Source: Serpula lacrymans var. lacrymans S7.9 (Eukaryota > Basidiomycota > Agaricomycetes > Boletales > Serpulaceae). Taken from it: a DNA stretch of 64,000 nt. The notes beneath the pieces were generated by a model that was not told the origin of the DNA, made no database searches, and worked only from the letters and a program-made list of their open reading frames with translations. The first letter of the stretch is position 1. Each line of letters opens with the position of its first letter. Location: the NCBI RefSeq assembly GCF_000218685.1, contig NW_006763301.1:62001-126000 (forward strand), written 5' to 3'. This document shows positions 23,306-37,036 of the stretch, in pieces. A program made the translations under genes and the position numbers.

Positions 23306-24113
23306 TTACTCCAGAGCAGGGAGTACAGGCATGAGGTTATAAAAGGCGATACGACTGGGATCAAACGCTGCATGTGGTGGAGGGGTCTGCGGGTTTACTG
23401 ACATACAGTCAGGAGAATGATAGGAGGAAGAGATATTTCGCGGCGTGTGTACTTCTGAAGAATGAAGATCGGCAATGGTTCCCAAAGGATTGGAGCGTAA
23501 AGAAGTCTTTCGGCGGCGAACTGGCCCTGGGCCAGTGGGTATTATAGAATCAGGAAAATCTTCTGCCATTGGTATCTGGGAAGGATTTGCGGTGCAGCGT
23601 CGATGTGCTTCAATTGGAGAATCAAGGCCTGAAGCCCATTTGTCAAAGATAGCCGCCCCGAAGGAGTCGAAAGGGCAATCCAATCGGGGGGAGTGGTGTC
23701 GGAGCCTAGAAGAGCGAACGGTGCGCTTTTTCCCTCGACGCCTGGGAGTGGAGACACAAGGAGGCGGGGACTTGGATTTCTAAGAAATGAATCATCGTCA
23801 ACGAAAATCACACAGGACATTAGCGATGAAACTTACGCAAGAAGGATAGATTGGCTCGACGAGAGTAATAGGCGACAACAGTCTCGGTGGGCTGACAGCG
23901 ACGGGTGAAGAGGCTGGACGCTGTGATATACGTTAGTAAGCGACGACAGTAATAGGGGTTGGATGGTGGTCGATGTTGGCTACGTACCGAGGGCATTTCC
24001 ATATCTTCAAGGATGTGTGAGTGCGAGTGTACGTGAGCGGGTACACGTTGCATTGCTGTGAGCTGGTAAGACGGAGAGGCGACACGCGGCAAAGGGGAGA
24101 CTATGGAGGGCAT
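23306..24113 (-). CDS. Unrecognised Pro/Ser-rich protein with a basic cluster
   Basis: Three exons (24113-23988, 23920-23837, 23779-23306) give 227 residues with all junctions in phase 0. The start MPSIVSPLPRVASPSYQLTA and most of the chain are Ser/Pro-rich. A basic stretch PRRRGKKRTVRSSRLRHH (~residues 82-100) resembles a nuclear localisation signal. A more ordered-looking region LDCPFDSFGAAIFDKWASGL follows. I do not recognise the family. Strong donor sites (GTACGT, GTAAGT), sensible exon lengths and one continuous frame argue that it is a real gene. A nuclear regulatory role is only suggested by composition. Confidence 0.6.
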
Positions 24114-24497
24114 TGTGTGTGAGAGATTGGAGGATAATGATACAGATGGTTAAAATAGGGCTGGTTTATGGTTTATAATCGGATGTAAAGATGGGGCATT
24201 ATTGTGTTGGGAACGGGAAGACAGGCGAGGTTGTAGCTTAAGGGAGACAATGGGGAAGACCTGCGAGAAATTAAGGGAGCGTTCTGACCAGAGCTCGCCC
24301 AATTAGGAATCTGACTTTAAGTACGGGATTATGTCAGCAAGCGTCGAGGAGAGCGCGTCTCCCAACAACGATCAAACTCGATTTCTCGTATCCTCGTGGT
24401 CACCATCAATTCTGCTTATAGCCTTAAAGTAGTCATCATTTAATTTACACACATTCTCGCTGACATCCTTTCTTCACTTCAGCGAACCTATCGGGTC
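24114..24497. promoter_or_regulatory. Divergent promoter between the Pro/Ser-rich protein and TRAPPC10 genes
   Basis: 384 bp between divergent start codons. No specific site was recognised. Confidence 0.4.
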
Positions 24498-27400
24498 ATG
24501 TCAGTTCAGCATGTAGTCGTCACATACGCGACTCTCCACGCTTTTCGCGCTTCAGAAAGCTGGATTCATGTACATGATGCCCTCCGTTCACAACTACCTC
24601 TCCGCAACATTCACTGGAAGTCTGCTTCCCGCCCAACTCTCAGGACAATACAAGAACTGGGTGTCTCTTTGGTCCCCCTAGACTCTATCCGTGACGAACT
24701 GACCTCACAGATACCAGTTACCTTGCTCGAGAAACCCTTCTTAAATCTCTACATCGTCTTTTGTGAGGTAATATACTCTTCATCTAAACTAATCGTTTCA
24801 ATAGCATGACATATTTGTCCTCCTCCAGGATGTCGAAGCATATAGGACAACCGTAAAGAGGCAGATCAAGGATTGGCACAACTTAGTAATCCAAAAGAAA
24901 AACCAGGAGTGGCTCATACTACATATTGTGCGCCCCGATGCCAGAACAACAGATCGAAGTTTTTTCAACATGAAAGGATCCGTCTTGGACAAAATAAAAG
25001 CAGATTTCAATGTCGATAAGCGGGACAGGTCCTTGCAAAGCTCTTGTACTATTCGGCGTCATAGCTGAAGTGTTTGCTAGATGTGTTCAAATCGCGTGGT
25101 CTACCGGACTAAATAGTCCAGCAATATGGGCGGACCTCATAAACAAATTCAAGGATGGGTTACTTTCCGCGTTTGACTCTGCAGTTTCCCAGAGAGAGGA
25201 TGAAGTCAAACGCTCTGAAAGTCAGAGGCACATGCCAGGCTGGAACTTCTGCACCTTCTTTATCCTCAAGGCATGTTTTCATGTTCTCAGTGCCACAATG
25301 TAGTCTTGTCTGTAGCTAATCAATGTACATGTCGTGTAGGAAAGCCTCGCTACCTCGTTTGAAGGAGTTAATTTATATGAAGACGCCTTAATACAATATA
25401 ACGAACTCGAAGCTTCATTCCTTCAAGTTCTCAGAGAGAAAAATCTGTCCTGGTTTGGCAGCCTCATTCATCCTGCCCCAAAGGATGATTCATCACCTCT
25501 CCTTTCTGTCATCAAAAAACCTTATCGGGACCTTATCCTTGCCAACACCATCTCAATCTTTGACTTCCGTATATATCTTCTCGCACGCCAGTGTGCTCTG
25601 CTCAGTCAACTGCGGCAGCCAATTGAAATATGCAAGAAGACTATCAGTTTCCTGGAAACGGTTGGTAGGCGACTGCGGGAAGTAAAAGTGAGTTTCTAGG
25701 CATCTATCTTGATTAGATATCTCTGCAACTGGCTGTGTTCAATTCTAGGCCATATTGCCCGAGTATTTCATCGAAACATGGGTATTTTCGTCTGCTCTCA
25801 GTGTCGTAGATCAATGCGACGTGTGGGCGGCGGGCTGGAAAATGGAAGGTTCCTTTTTGGCCCACTTCAATGCCAATAAAGGGGAGCTTGTAGACGTTGC
25901 AAAACGTCAAGTCAGTGTCAATTGGTTGCATCCGGAGATTTTGGCTAACTTCTCTTAGCTCGACGTACTAGGTGTGGAAATTGGTCATTTGCCATCAAAG
26001 CTCCCATTTTCTTTGTCTCTGCCCAGTGTCCCGACACCTCCAACTTCATCTGCTGAAAAACGTAAATCCTCTCAACGAATAAGCCAAAGCGACATCATCT
26101 CGGCTATCGGCGACCGTGAACTGTTCTATGATCTGTACATTACTACCTGTAACCGTGCAATAGACTTGTACGCGAAAGCCGGGCGTCGAAAATTCGCTCT
26201 CAAGTTACATGGTGCTCTTGCAGCACTTGACGTGTACGTACCCAGTTCTATAAATTGTGACGATAGTATATATATCTGATCTGACTAGTCATCGTGAGCG
26301 TCTTTCGAATGCTCTAACCATCTTCGCGTCATTGCCAGCGCACTACGCCCCTCATATGTGGTCTTCTCTCGAGTCTTTCATGTTATTCCGTGCGATCGAG
26401 GTTCATGCAGGGCTGGGTAAGCCACATGATCGAGAATGGATCCACATCATACTGTCTTTTCTCAAGACACATGTAAATGACACGAGTAAGGAGCTATTGA
26501 TGCCTGAGGATGACATGAGAACATATGTATCCCAGGTCGTTGGCGCTCTGAAGGCTGCTGCTTCTGAGCTTGATACAGGTAGAAGTTCCTTGAGCATATA
26601 TTCAACCTGTGTTTTGACATTTAGCCGTCGATTTAGACCTGGCTCATCCCGATCATCCCGCCATATCAATGCGAGTCATGAACGGCGCCAAGAAACTGGA
26701 GACAGAGGATAGTTGTTCATTAGATATCGTCATCCATAATCATCTACCATGCGTCAGTGGCCTCGTATACCATGAAATCTGTTTGCTTACCGATTCATTA
26801 AGGACATACCTATCGATCAAGTAAGCGTAGTCTTGACTGGCCGTGATGGGGATCGTTTGTGTTTTAAAACCAATATGGATCAACTATCTCCAGGAAAGTC
26901 AAAGCTGACTTTATTCTGCCCAGTAAGTAAACTATCTACGGTTCTAAAGTAGTTATAAACGCGCGCATATATGTAGACTTCGTCTTGGGGTACGTATGTC
27001 CTTGAAAGTAGCGAAGTACAGATGTCGCGCTTGCAGTTCCAATGGAATCGCAAAGTTACTGCAGACAAGGCACCATCTTCGCGATATCGCAACATTACAT
27101 TGGTGCGAATACCTCAAGATTCATCTTCCTTGGATATTCGCATTCAACAACCACGTCAAAGTGAGTCTACTTTCATAATTGAGATGACAAGAGTAATTTA
27201 TTCATCGTTCTTAATGTAGTTGAGCTCGGATCAACTTCGAAAATCCTCCTGAAAATATTTACTGGTCGTAATGAGGTATCCAAGGCTTCAATCAAACTTT
27301 CACCTCCTCCTGGGATTCAGTTTAAATTTTCGGAGGCTCTATTGGAGAGTGATGGTAGATGGAAAACATTACTTTCATAGAACAGATCTAAATGTCTCTC

Positions 27401-29091
27401 GCTTTACTCAGGCATAGGAAAATTAGAAATTACGAATGACTCGCTCACGCTTTTAGACGCTCCTAAAGATTCAACTATCGCTATATCAGTCCCTCACTCT
27501 GATGCTTCAGCTTTTCATGCCATGGTCAGTCTGATATTTATGACTTTGCGATTTCAATAATTGATATGTTGAAACCAGAAAGTTGCAGTCGAAATTAACT
27601 ATATTACGACTCACGGTGTACCACTTATGCGGACTCTCAGAGCAGCGAGAGTCGTCGCTGTCTCTTTGCCTATCTCGGTTAACGTAGAGGATTTTTTCCG
27701 TGGAAAAAGGTATGTGTGGCAACGATACAGATCGCATTAAGAGACCCTCTAAATTATTATTTGACAAGACTATTCTCAAAATTCACGGTCAGTACAACCA
27801 CCCATCAGCACGTCCGGATACGCTCCGCACAGCTAGTGAATCCAGAAGGAGAACTTGAAAGCGTAAAGATCGCAGGATGTCGTCCTGGTCCACAACTCGT
27901 CGTAAGTAGTCAGGCCAATAACTGTGATGGTATATTAATCGAACTTAAGACGGTCACTCCCGCCATTCCCGCCAACTTCCTCTTTTCTATGGAATCTTCC
28001 AATGGCCCAGGTATGCTCGGCATGATTTTGTGCATGGAGATACTGATGAGTTGACGTAAATAGTGCGGGAGGCACTAAATCTCGTCATCAGATATAGACT
28101 ACTACGAGAAGGTCTGCGGGAAACCACTATCATATAATTGTTTCGGTCACTCACTAGCATTCAAGAGGTCGAGTCTCTAATTCACAACTCTATCGAGGCA
28201 GTTATCCCAGATTACTCAAAGCTGCAGGCAAACCGACATCTACTTATCAAAAAGCTGGTGGCGATGTTGGAGGGCAATTCTAGCTGGGTTGAATTGTACA
28301 GTCTGACGGGCGAACTTAAGTTGCCTCCTCGAGCTGACCCAGATATTGAATTCGAAGAAGCAATCATTTCCGTAGACAAGGTATAATTTGACAAATATAT
28401 TGCTATAGCATCCTTGATGACAAGCTCTTTACAGGTATTGTCGCAGATTCGACCGTCGGATTTACCGGATTCTTCATGGAGTGAAATCATAATTCCCGTT
28501 GATATGCCAGTAATGAATGTAGGGAGATTCGTTTGGAAAGGTTTCCAAGAAGAAGCACTCACATGTATTTCTCTGTCAGATTGTTGTCGCTGTCCAATTG
28601 CGTGTTCTGTCGACGCCCTTCTGTACGAAGGCGCAGAACGATAGTTTTCTTCCAGTATATGCGGGGCAGCCGATATCGGCGACGCTGACAATAAAAGCAT
28701 CATTCCACTGGGGTGATGCCGATACAAAGCCACAAAGCTACACAATGCGATTTGACGTCGAAGAAACGTTGAGGGATTGGCTAATATGCGGAAGGAAACG
28801 TGGTGACCTATCAGTTCAAGTACGTTCGAAGTTGTCGCGTCTTCTCTTTTTCTGAGTTTACATCAGGATGGAGAGACCTATAGCATACCGGTAACGTTAA
28901 TCGCACTGCGCCATGGCGAGCTGGCTTTACCTAAAGTTGCTGTTCGGCCTCTTCCCCTGGTTGGAGACAGTGGTTTGTCAACCTCCCTCCCCAGCACAGA
29001 CACGTACCAACTACATGGTGCTGAGACGATTCTCGTACTTCCAAGAGGAGGAAGAAGCACATTCGTAGTAGATATGGGTGGGGAGAATTGA
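24498..29091 (+). CDS. trs130: TRAPP complex subunit TRAPPC10 / Trs130
   Basis: Nineteen exons give 1203 residues (24498-24767, 24829-25028, 25081-25270, 25340-25687, 25749-25910, 25959-26233, 26289-26578, 26625-26752, 26803-26922, 26977-27160, 27220-27354, 27412-27524, 27579-27709, 27769-28010, 28064-28111, 28166-28380, 28435-28530, 28580-28819, 28867-29091). The N-terminal half has the Trs130 alpha-solenoid phrases FFNMKGSVLDKIKADFNVDK, EALIQYNELEASF-like NLYEDALIQYNELEASF and LRQPIEICKKTISFLETVGR. The C-terminal half is beta-sandwich-like, including TGRNEVSKASIKLSPPPGIQ. In TRAPPII it acts as scaffold of the GEF for Ypt31/Rab11 (and Rab1) at the late Golgi. The third intron uses a GC donor (AAG|GCATGT at 25271). 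Junctions 17/18 rely on a weak GTTTGG donor. Confidence 0.9.
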
Positions 29092-29428
29092 TGAAAGTTT
29101 CACATTACACAACACATGGTGTGAATGATATGTTTGCGTGATGCTAAGACTATTTTGCATAGTATGCTTCGACACCGAGTGCGTTCTTATCGCAACGTGA
29201 GTAGTTCACCAACGAGTGAGATTAAAGCCTTCAGAATATGACCTTTCCATACAACTTTTAATTTACATTCAAGCAGTATCTTCCGTGCATGTCATCACCT
29301 TAACCACACCGATCAATTAATGAGAACCTATCAGTTATGCAGTAGCCATGGGAAGGCCACGGTAAGGGCGGGGTACTCTTGTACTCAGCATCCAGCAATC
29401 GAAATATCGAAATAGAGACGTGGCAGTC
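29092..29428. other. 3' spacer; its last ~100 bp belong to the F-box duplication unit
   Basis: 337 bp between convergent stops. From about 29330 the sequence resembles the region just downstream of F-box copy B (57095-57184), including the shared phrases CAGTTATGCAGTAGC and GGCGGGGTA. The duplication therefore extends past the coding region. Confidence 0.55.
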
Positions 29429-30708
29429 TCATACTCCCATCTGATTTGCCAGTTTTTCGATCCGTTCTGCAGTCAACCAAATCCGCCGCCTGTTCCTCAT
29501 CGACCCACTTTGCGTGCATCTCTTCAAATATGCCCATCCCATTTTAGCTTCATTTGCTGCTGAGGATACGTCCCGTGGGATTTCATACCAGGGTGCCATA
29601 TTTTTGATCCACATGCAAACCATAGCATCACGATCTGAAGCAAAACCCAAGAGTTGGAAACGAAGGCTGCGAGACGAGGCAGGAAAAGCGATAAAGGTGT
29701 TCAAGGGAAGAAGGAGTGCTATATCTGTCAGCACTTCAATAGGAAGTTTTTCAATCGAAGAAAGACCTGCTCGTGACGTCGGAGGCTCGAGTAGTATAGG
29801 AATGGCATCAGGATCCGAAGAATGCATGCCTATAGGGAATCTAAAATCACCAAGATAGCTCTTCAGCAAGGCTCGAAGAATACACAAGACCAAGCGTGCC
29901 TGTCTGGAGCCATCCAAATCCAAAAGTTTCCATCGTTTATGATAGCCTGCTTCACGAGTTTCACGTCTTCAAGTCTCTCGAGGTCGATCAGAGCATCACG
30001 CGATATACCGGGTATGGGATCGGGAAATTGTTCTCGCTTCAATGTTATTTCTCCGTAGTCAATCTCGGGCAGTCCATAATCACGTTGTGAGACAGATTTT
30101 CCTTGGTGCATAGCCAAACGCCAAAGACGTTCAGGAGTCACCCGTCCGTCTGTTGCGAGAGCTAGGATGGGCAAAGACGCTGTTTGCACCATGATGATTG
30201 CACCAAAGGAGACCAGATAATGAATATTCGATGGGTTAGGAAGAGGTGCAGCTACGCAACTAAAGTCCCAAAATTCGCCCATGGAGCAGTGTGGAATCAC
30301 ACGTATGGAAGAGTCTGGGATACGGAGAACGTCTTCCTGCCGCTCCACAGGGTCCTCGATTCGAAAGAAAGGCCTACCATCCTCGTTTATAGCGCCTTTT
30401 ATACATAAGAAAATCAGGCTTTTAGACGATATGTAGTGTATATCGGAAGATTAGCCATACGCACCGATGACAGTCACGTCTTCCTGTCCTCTTCTTTCAT
30501 CCCCATCAACCAGTGTGCGAAGGGCTTCCAGTAAGACGGCGCCAGGTTCTCCCTCTATACCGTCGACCTCAAAAATATCGGATATGCCGCTACTTGCGAT
30601 TTCAGGAGTACATCCAGAAAGCTATTATGGATCCTCAGTGAACCAAGTTTGACATGTTCCTCTCAGAAAATATAGACTAACCAGGCAGAAAACCATGACT
30701 TTTCCCAT
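29429..30708 (-). CDS. F-box domain protein, copy A of a paralogous pair
   Basis: Four exons (30708-30682, 30621-30465, 30395-30009, 29946-29429) give 362 residues. A C-terminal F-box-like segment is clear: SSIEKLPIEVLTDIALLLPL followed by NTFIAFPASSRSLRFQLLG. Upstream are GRPFFRIEDPVERQEDVLRI and a hydrophobic stretch, YLVSFGAIIMVQTASLPILA. In the family, F-box proteins link substrates to SCF ubiquitin ligases; the N-terminal region is of a type common in mushroom genomes but without known ligand. Splicing at 30008/29947 is required to reach GYHKRWKLLDLDGSRQARLV. Copy B at 57185-58454 has the same exon plan. Both copies are intact. Confidence 0.8.
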
Positions 30709-30982
30709 TGCATTTCACTTGGTCGAGAAATGACACAGCGTTGATCTTACAGTTTAGTAAAGCTCCTGGTACACGACCTTGCCGCATGTGTTGTCATTCT
30801 GGCTTGCATTGTAGAGACAGGCGCCTGAGGCTAATAAGTCACATTTTAATGAGCACAGGATAGATCTGGCCGTGCCTCAATTTTCGCATTTATCTGGTGA
30901 AGGGAATTGTTGGGTCTGGCGTTTTAGCTATAAATAAGTTCTACATGCTATTATATCTCCCTCAGGCTTGCAGTGGTCTATA

Positions 30983-32569
30983 CTATTGCATATTTGCTGC
31001 AGAAGCTGACTTCACTTGTGGTCCCGATTTCATCTGGTATGCAGGCAAAGTACCATCGGCGTGACCAAACCCAATGCCTAGCAGCAACAGAGCATTCCCT
31101 AACAGTAGCAAGCCAGACGACCTTGGAGTTGAAGGAAAAATATTCCACGCATACTCGATAGCCAATAGAATCGCGAGCCTGGTTGGTCTGGCGTTAGAAA
31201 AAATCATTTCCTTTGATAAAATAGAGCGAACTGCATACTTTAAGATGACAGGATAACGTGTCCTGAAAGTTAGATAAGGTAGCTGTTGCGCATACCACGC
31301 ATAAAACTGATAGTGAAGAGAACGCGCGAAGAGAATGCCGATGAGGTTTGAGGTAAACAGTGTAGTTGCAACGACTGGCAGATAAAGGTGAGTTAGGTGG
31401 AGAATCAAGAGGCAGAAGAGAAACGAACAGTTCTGTGATATTGGAGCAAGACCAGCTGGAGCGGAAGGGCGTCGAAAGCCTTTGCGAAGCACACTCCAAA
31501 CCCCACCGTCACCCCTACACCATCTAGACAAACCAAAAGCAATGAGTGTGGAAACGTGGCCAACGAGTAATCCTTTCGCCCATTTTGGGCTAAGAAACGT
31601 CTCTTCATCGACTATCCGCCAATTGACTGTCCATTTATACAAAAACACCCTTGAGAGATCGAAAGCACAATGAAGGTACGACCAAGGATTTTCGCGTAAG
31701 AAAGGGAAGGCCATGAGAACTTGGGTAGACGCTATAATGAATAGATGGTATAGGGTTGCAGTGAGGCCACAACGCTTGAAGAGGACCACCAAAAGCCCAG
31801 GGAGAAATAGTAGCACCGACATTTTTACTGATAACGCACAGCTGATAATGTTTTCCATTAGCGCTTTAGCTTTTATGGCTCTTTGCTTAAATTACCTGAA
31901 GAGCAAAATACCGATGGAATACCGACCACTCAAAAGAGCTAAGACTGCTGCCTGAGTAGCCACTACTGCCCAGCAATCATTAAAAAGTCGCAGAACAAAG
32001 ATTGAATGCAGTCTTTTGCTGAGAGGCAATAGTAGCAGGGTCCAATTAGGAGTTTTGGTCTTGCTGTAGATGCCACATGTCAAAATGAGGGAAAGGATAT
32101 ATAGAGCACCATAGATCTGCTGAGCAAGTGGAAGGTTTTTCCCTCCGGAAGTGAGAATGTGAAGTAGATGGTGGATGTGAACGTGTCCGGCTGGGTAACT
32201 GCGTTTATAAGTCTTACTGGGGAACGTCAAAACACAAATAAAATAACTCACACAAGGGGTCCTGTAGGCCCAGTGATCTGCGAGTAGTCACGTTCTCCCT
32301 TCAGATACAGGTCGATATGGATCATGTAAGTTTCCCAGTCTATCTCCGTGTCTGTTCAATAAATCGGTTATGCGACGAAAAGGCGATACGAGGTATAGTG
32401 GATTCTGACATGGCACATAGCGAATTATGAGTTGTGTAAGCACAACATCGCCGAATATAACCAGGGTAGCCGTGTACCAGAAGTATTTCGGATTAAACAA
32501 AATGGTGTGTACTAGATTAAGTAGCAAATTCAGAGGAGAACGAGAGGACGCCGAGTTTTTTGTGGACAT
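30983..32569 (-). CDS. alg3: Alg3 dolichyl-P-Man alpha-1,3-mannosyltransferase
   Basis: Six exons (32569-32410, 32351-32252, 32198-31896, 31841-31429, 31374-31239, 31187-30983) give 438 residues. Family phrases are [20 protein letters not shown] and [20 protein letters not shown] (the luminal catalytic loop with the acidic pair), [45 protein letters not shown] and [11 protein letters not shown]. The protein is a multi-pass ER membrane enzyme that adds the sixth mannose, the first from Dol-P-Man, to the N-glycan precursor. The fourth intron (54 nt) is divisible by three and has no in-frame stop, so a naive reading misses it. Its CTAAC branch site, and the restored [12 protein letters not shown] junction, argue it is removed. 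Confidence 0.92.
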
Positions 32570-32860
32570 GAATGTGAGCTAACACAGGCAGCATTACGAC
32601 CGCGAACATACTTGACAGGACCGATTTGGATGTCGCTAAATATAGCTAACACTGCAGCACACAACTGGCATGTAGTATTTAATATCCTAGTTCAATGCAT
32701 TACATGTTTCTCCATTACATTTATTGAACATTGAGCAAATCCACCGGTGTTTGACACATTCTCTTTTATATTTCCCAGCTATCAGCCTGTAGGACTTGAG
32801 TGGGCGCATAGGGATGCAAAAATCTGTGCAATGACAGAAACTGCAATCATGTGTGTGCAA

Positions 32861-34638
<1,778 letters not shown>

Positions 34639-34755
34639 GGGAGATGTGGGTAGAAAATGTGGTTGGGGCTGGCTGGTACGACTTTTAAGACTGAGTCAGT
34701 CGGATCAGTGATTAGATGGACTTAAGACTGCCATCGCTTGATACTGTCGTTTCCC
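34639..34755. promoter_or_regulatory. Remaining ASL-side half of a split divergent promoter, with a TGAGTCA site
   Basis: 117 bp between the ASL start and the outer inverted repeat. It keeps the Gcn4/Cpc1-type TGAGTCA at 34692-34698. The other half of the old spacer lies at 45734-45873 next to PIG-H. Confidence 0.6.
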
Positions 34756-35748
34756 CGGATAGCCTACACATGGCATGCCGTTCAAACGCTCACGTTCCCA
34801 CACTGTAAATGGTATACAGACTAAAGCCAGATATTGTTCACAGCCCGCTGGAATTAATTCATATGGTTCAGACAAACCAAATTATATACTTTGGCTTATA
34901 CACACCATATGAATGCTACCTGATATGGGCTGTATAAACTATATCCAAAAGTAATAATATAGTTGCACAAAACTGTACTTAGATAAATAGTTTACTAGAA
35001 CTATACTGTAATGTAACAATTTGGTTTTCCAAGACTATACCATGGAAACAGGGTATTAAAACCATACCATAGTGATATGTATATATACAACTATACTTTG
35101 ATAAATAGTGTGGTAAAATCATACTGTAATACACTACTATAGTTGCATAAGACTGTATCTGGGTAAACAGTGTATCAAAACTATACTACAGTAAAGTAAT
35201 ATGGGTGTATGGGACTGTACTTCAGTAAACAGTATATTGAAACCATACTATAACATACTACTATGGTCATATAAGACCATACCTTAGTAAACAGTGTATC
35301 AGAACTAAACCATAGTACAGTAATATGGTCGTATAAGACCATATTTTAGTATATAGTATATTAAACCCATACTGTAAGATAACTACTATGATCATATAAA
35401 ACTATACCTTAGGAAACAGTATGTCAGAACTGTACTGTAGCATAGTAATATGGTTATATGGGACCATACTTTAGTAGACAGTGTATCAGAACCACCTCAT
35501 ATTTAGATTATATGGTTTCACAAGACCATACTTCAATAAATAGAATATAGAAACTATATTGTATTTGAGTAATATGGTTGCATAAAACTATACTATGATA
35601 AACAGTTTATAAACACTATACATGTTTTTTTTAGTATGGTTTTGATATACCATTGCAAATGTTATGGTTATATAATACTATATCAATATGGTTGCAGAAA
35701 ACTAAACTTAAATAATAATATATAAAAATACAAACCCAGGATTTGAAC
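34756..35748 (+). repeat. Left 993-bp inverted arm of the fold-back element
   Basis: Matches, in reverse complement, 38554-39488 joined to 45676-45733. The two arms have equal length (993 bp) once the later CACTA-like insertion and its TAT duplication are removed, and every stretch compared by eye is the same or nearly so. The terminal ~110 bp are unique; the rest is mostly ~62-bp tandem units. It ends in a GATTTGAAC B-box-like motif. Confidence 0.85.
34870..35640 (+). repeat. Tandem array of ~62-bp units in the left arm
   Basis: Equivalent TAATATGG/TACTATGG positions occur at 35197, 35259, 35321, 35384 and 35446, a period of 62-63 bp, with more diverged units on both sides. Each unit holds a short palindrome of the type ATGGTCNTATAAGACCAT followed by AGTAAACAGTGTATCAGAAC. 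The mirror-image array lies at ~38650-39420. Confidence 0.8.
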
Positions 35749-35830
35749 TTGAGGCCTCATAGTATTGTAAGAGTAAGACAACCAGATTTAACCACTGCAC
35801 TATTACCACTATATATATTGTCCAAATATT
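35690..35830 (-). repeat. tRNA-like (SINE-type) segment in the fold-back element
   Basis: On the minus strand, AGTGCAGTGGTTAAATC resembles an A box and AGTTCAAATCCTGG a B box at tRNA-like spacing, but the stems do not pair as a functional tRNA. A truncated mirror copy, with only the B-box end, is at 38543-38580. Best read as a tRNA-derived SINE remnant. Confidence 0.45.
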
Positions 35831-36007
35831 ACATGCTATAAGCCTATAAAGTTGTCTAGTTTTAATGGACTTAGAATAATTTTGTGAAAAAGTGTAGCAA
35901 TATAGTTTCCCCACACCATATCCAAACAATATTATAGCACCATACTACTAATATGGTTTCTCAAAACCATAATAATAAAATAGTGCATAAAAACCATTTC
36001 ACACAAT

Positions 36008-36422
36008 ATAGTCACCTAAAACCATATTATTGTATAGTTGTCAGATACTATTTCAGATATAGTTTCTACAAACCATATTGGTAAAAAATAATATAGTGGT
36101 ATAAAACCATATCATAACCAACATGTAGGTATAGTTTCTCTAAACCATAATAATCCACTTGTATAGTTTGTACACACTATACAGGTACTTTTGTACATTT
36201 ATTTAAATACCTTGAATATAATTTTTATCCACCTTGTGGCTCAGTGGTTTAGTTTTCTACTCAAAATATTGACTGACAACAAGGCCTTTGGTTCAATTTT
36301 TGATGGTGACAATTTTTTTGAAATACAATGAGATAGTCTCTAGGAACCATATCACTGAATTAATTACAGCCAGCTGTGAATGCAATGTGGCTAAATGCTG
36401 TATACATCCTAAAGTGGTAAAC
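36008..36422 (+). repeat. Inner inverted repeat, left copy
   Basis: ~415 bp pairing in reverse complement with 36621-37036; only scattered differences are seen (for example ATTTATTTAAATACC against GGTATTTGGGGTGAAT). It includes a tRNA-like stretch at ~36230-36310 (TGGCTCAGTGGTTTAG with GGTTCAATTTTTGATGG). Confidence 0.8.
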
Positions 36423-36620
36423 TCCCCTCCAAGTTTTTCCAGCTCGAAAAACAACATAGTTGTCGAGTCCCGCTTTTTTCCTCACTCGTCACGCAGAAAT
36501 CACGTGTTTCTGCCAGTTCCGCAGGTATCATGGGTTGTGACCATGTGATGTCCGTATAGCAGTAGGCACATCCGGGAAAAGGGGGCAGGCAACGCAGGCC
36601 CGGCTGTTCAAACGCTCACT

Positions 36621-37036
36621 GTCTACCACTTTAGGACGTATACAGCATTTAGCCACATTGCATTCACAGCTGGCTGTAATTAATTCAGTGATATGGTTCC
36701 TAGAGACTATCTCATTGTATTTCAAAAAAATTGTCACCATCAAAAATTGAACCAAAGGCCTTGTTGTCAGTCAATATTTTGAGTAGAAAACTAAACCACT
36801 GAGCCACAAGGTGGATAAAAATTATATTCAAGGTATTTGGGGTGAATGTACAAAAGTACCTGTATAGTGTGTACAAACTATACAAGTGGATTATTATGGT
36901 TTAGAGAAACTATACCTACATGTTGGTTATGATATGGTTTTATACCACTATATTATTTTTTACCAATATGATTTGTAGAAACTATATCTGAAATAGTATC
37001 TGACAACTATACAATAATATGGTTTTAGGTGACTAT
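36621..37036 (-). repeat. Inner inverted repeat, right copy
   Basis: Mirror copy of 36008-36422 across a ~200-bp loop. The loop contains GTTCAAACGCTCAC at 36606-36619, a 14-bp exact match to the outer terminal repeat (34780-34793), so an element end of the same family lies buried at the centre. Confidence 0.8.

Noticed and set aside
31375..31428. ALG3 without its fourth intron (the open frame runs through)
   Set aside because: The 54-nt segment has GT-AG ends and a CTAAC branch site, and removing it restores the family sequence around FTSNLIG.
34870..35640. CRISPR array
   Set aside because: The regular ~62-bp repeats have no distinct spacers, units diverge along their whole length, and the genome is eukaryotic. 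They are tandem repeats of a fold-back arm.
36288..36755. Two open frames with identical N-termini on opposite strands
   Set aside because: They are mirror images created by the inner inverted repeat, not genes.
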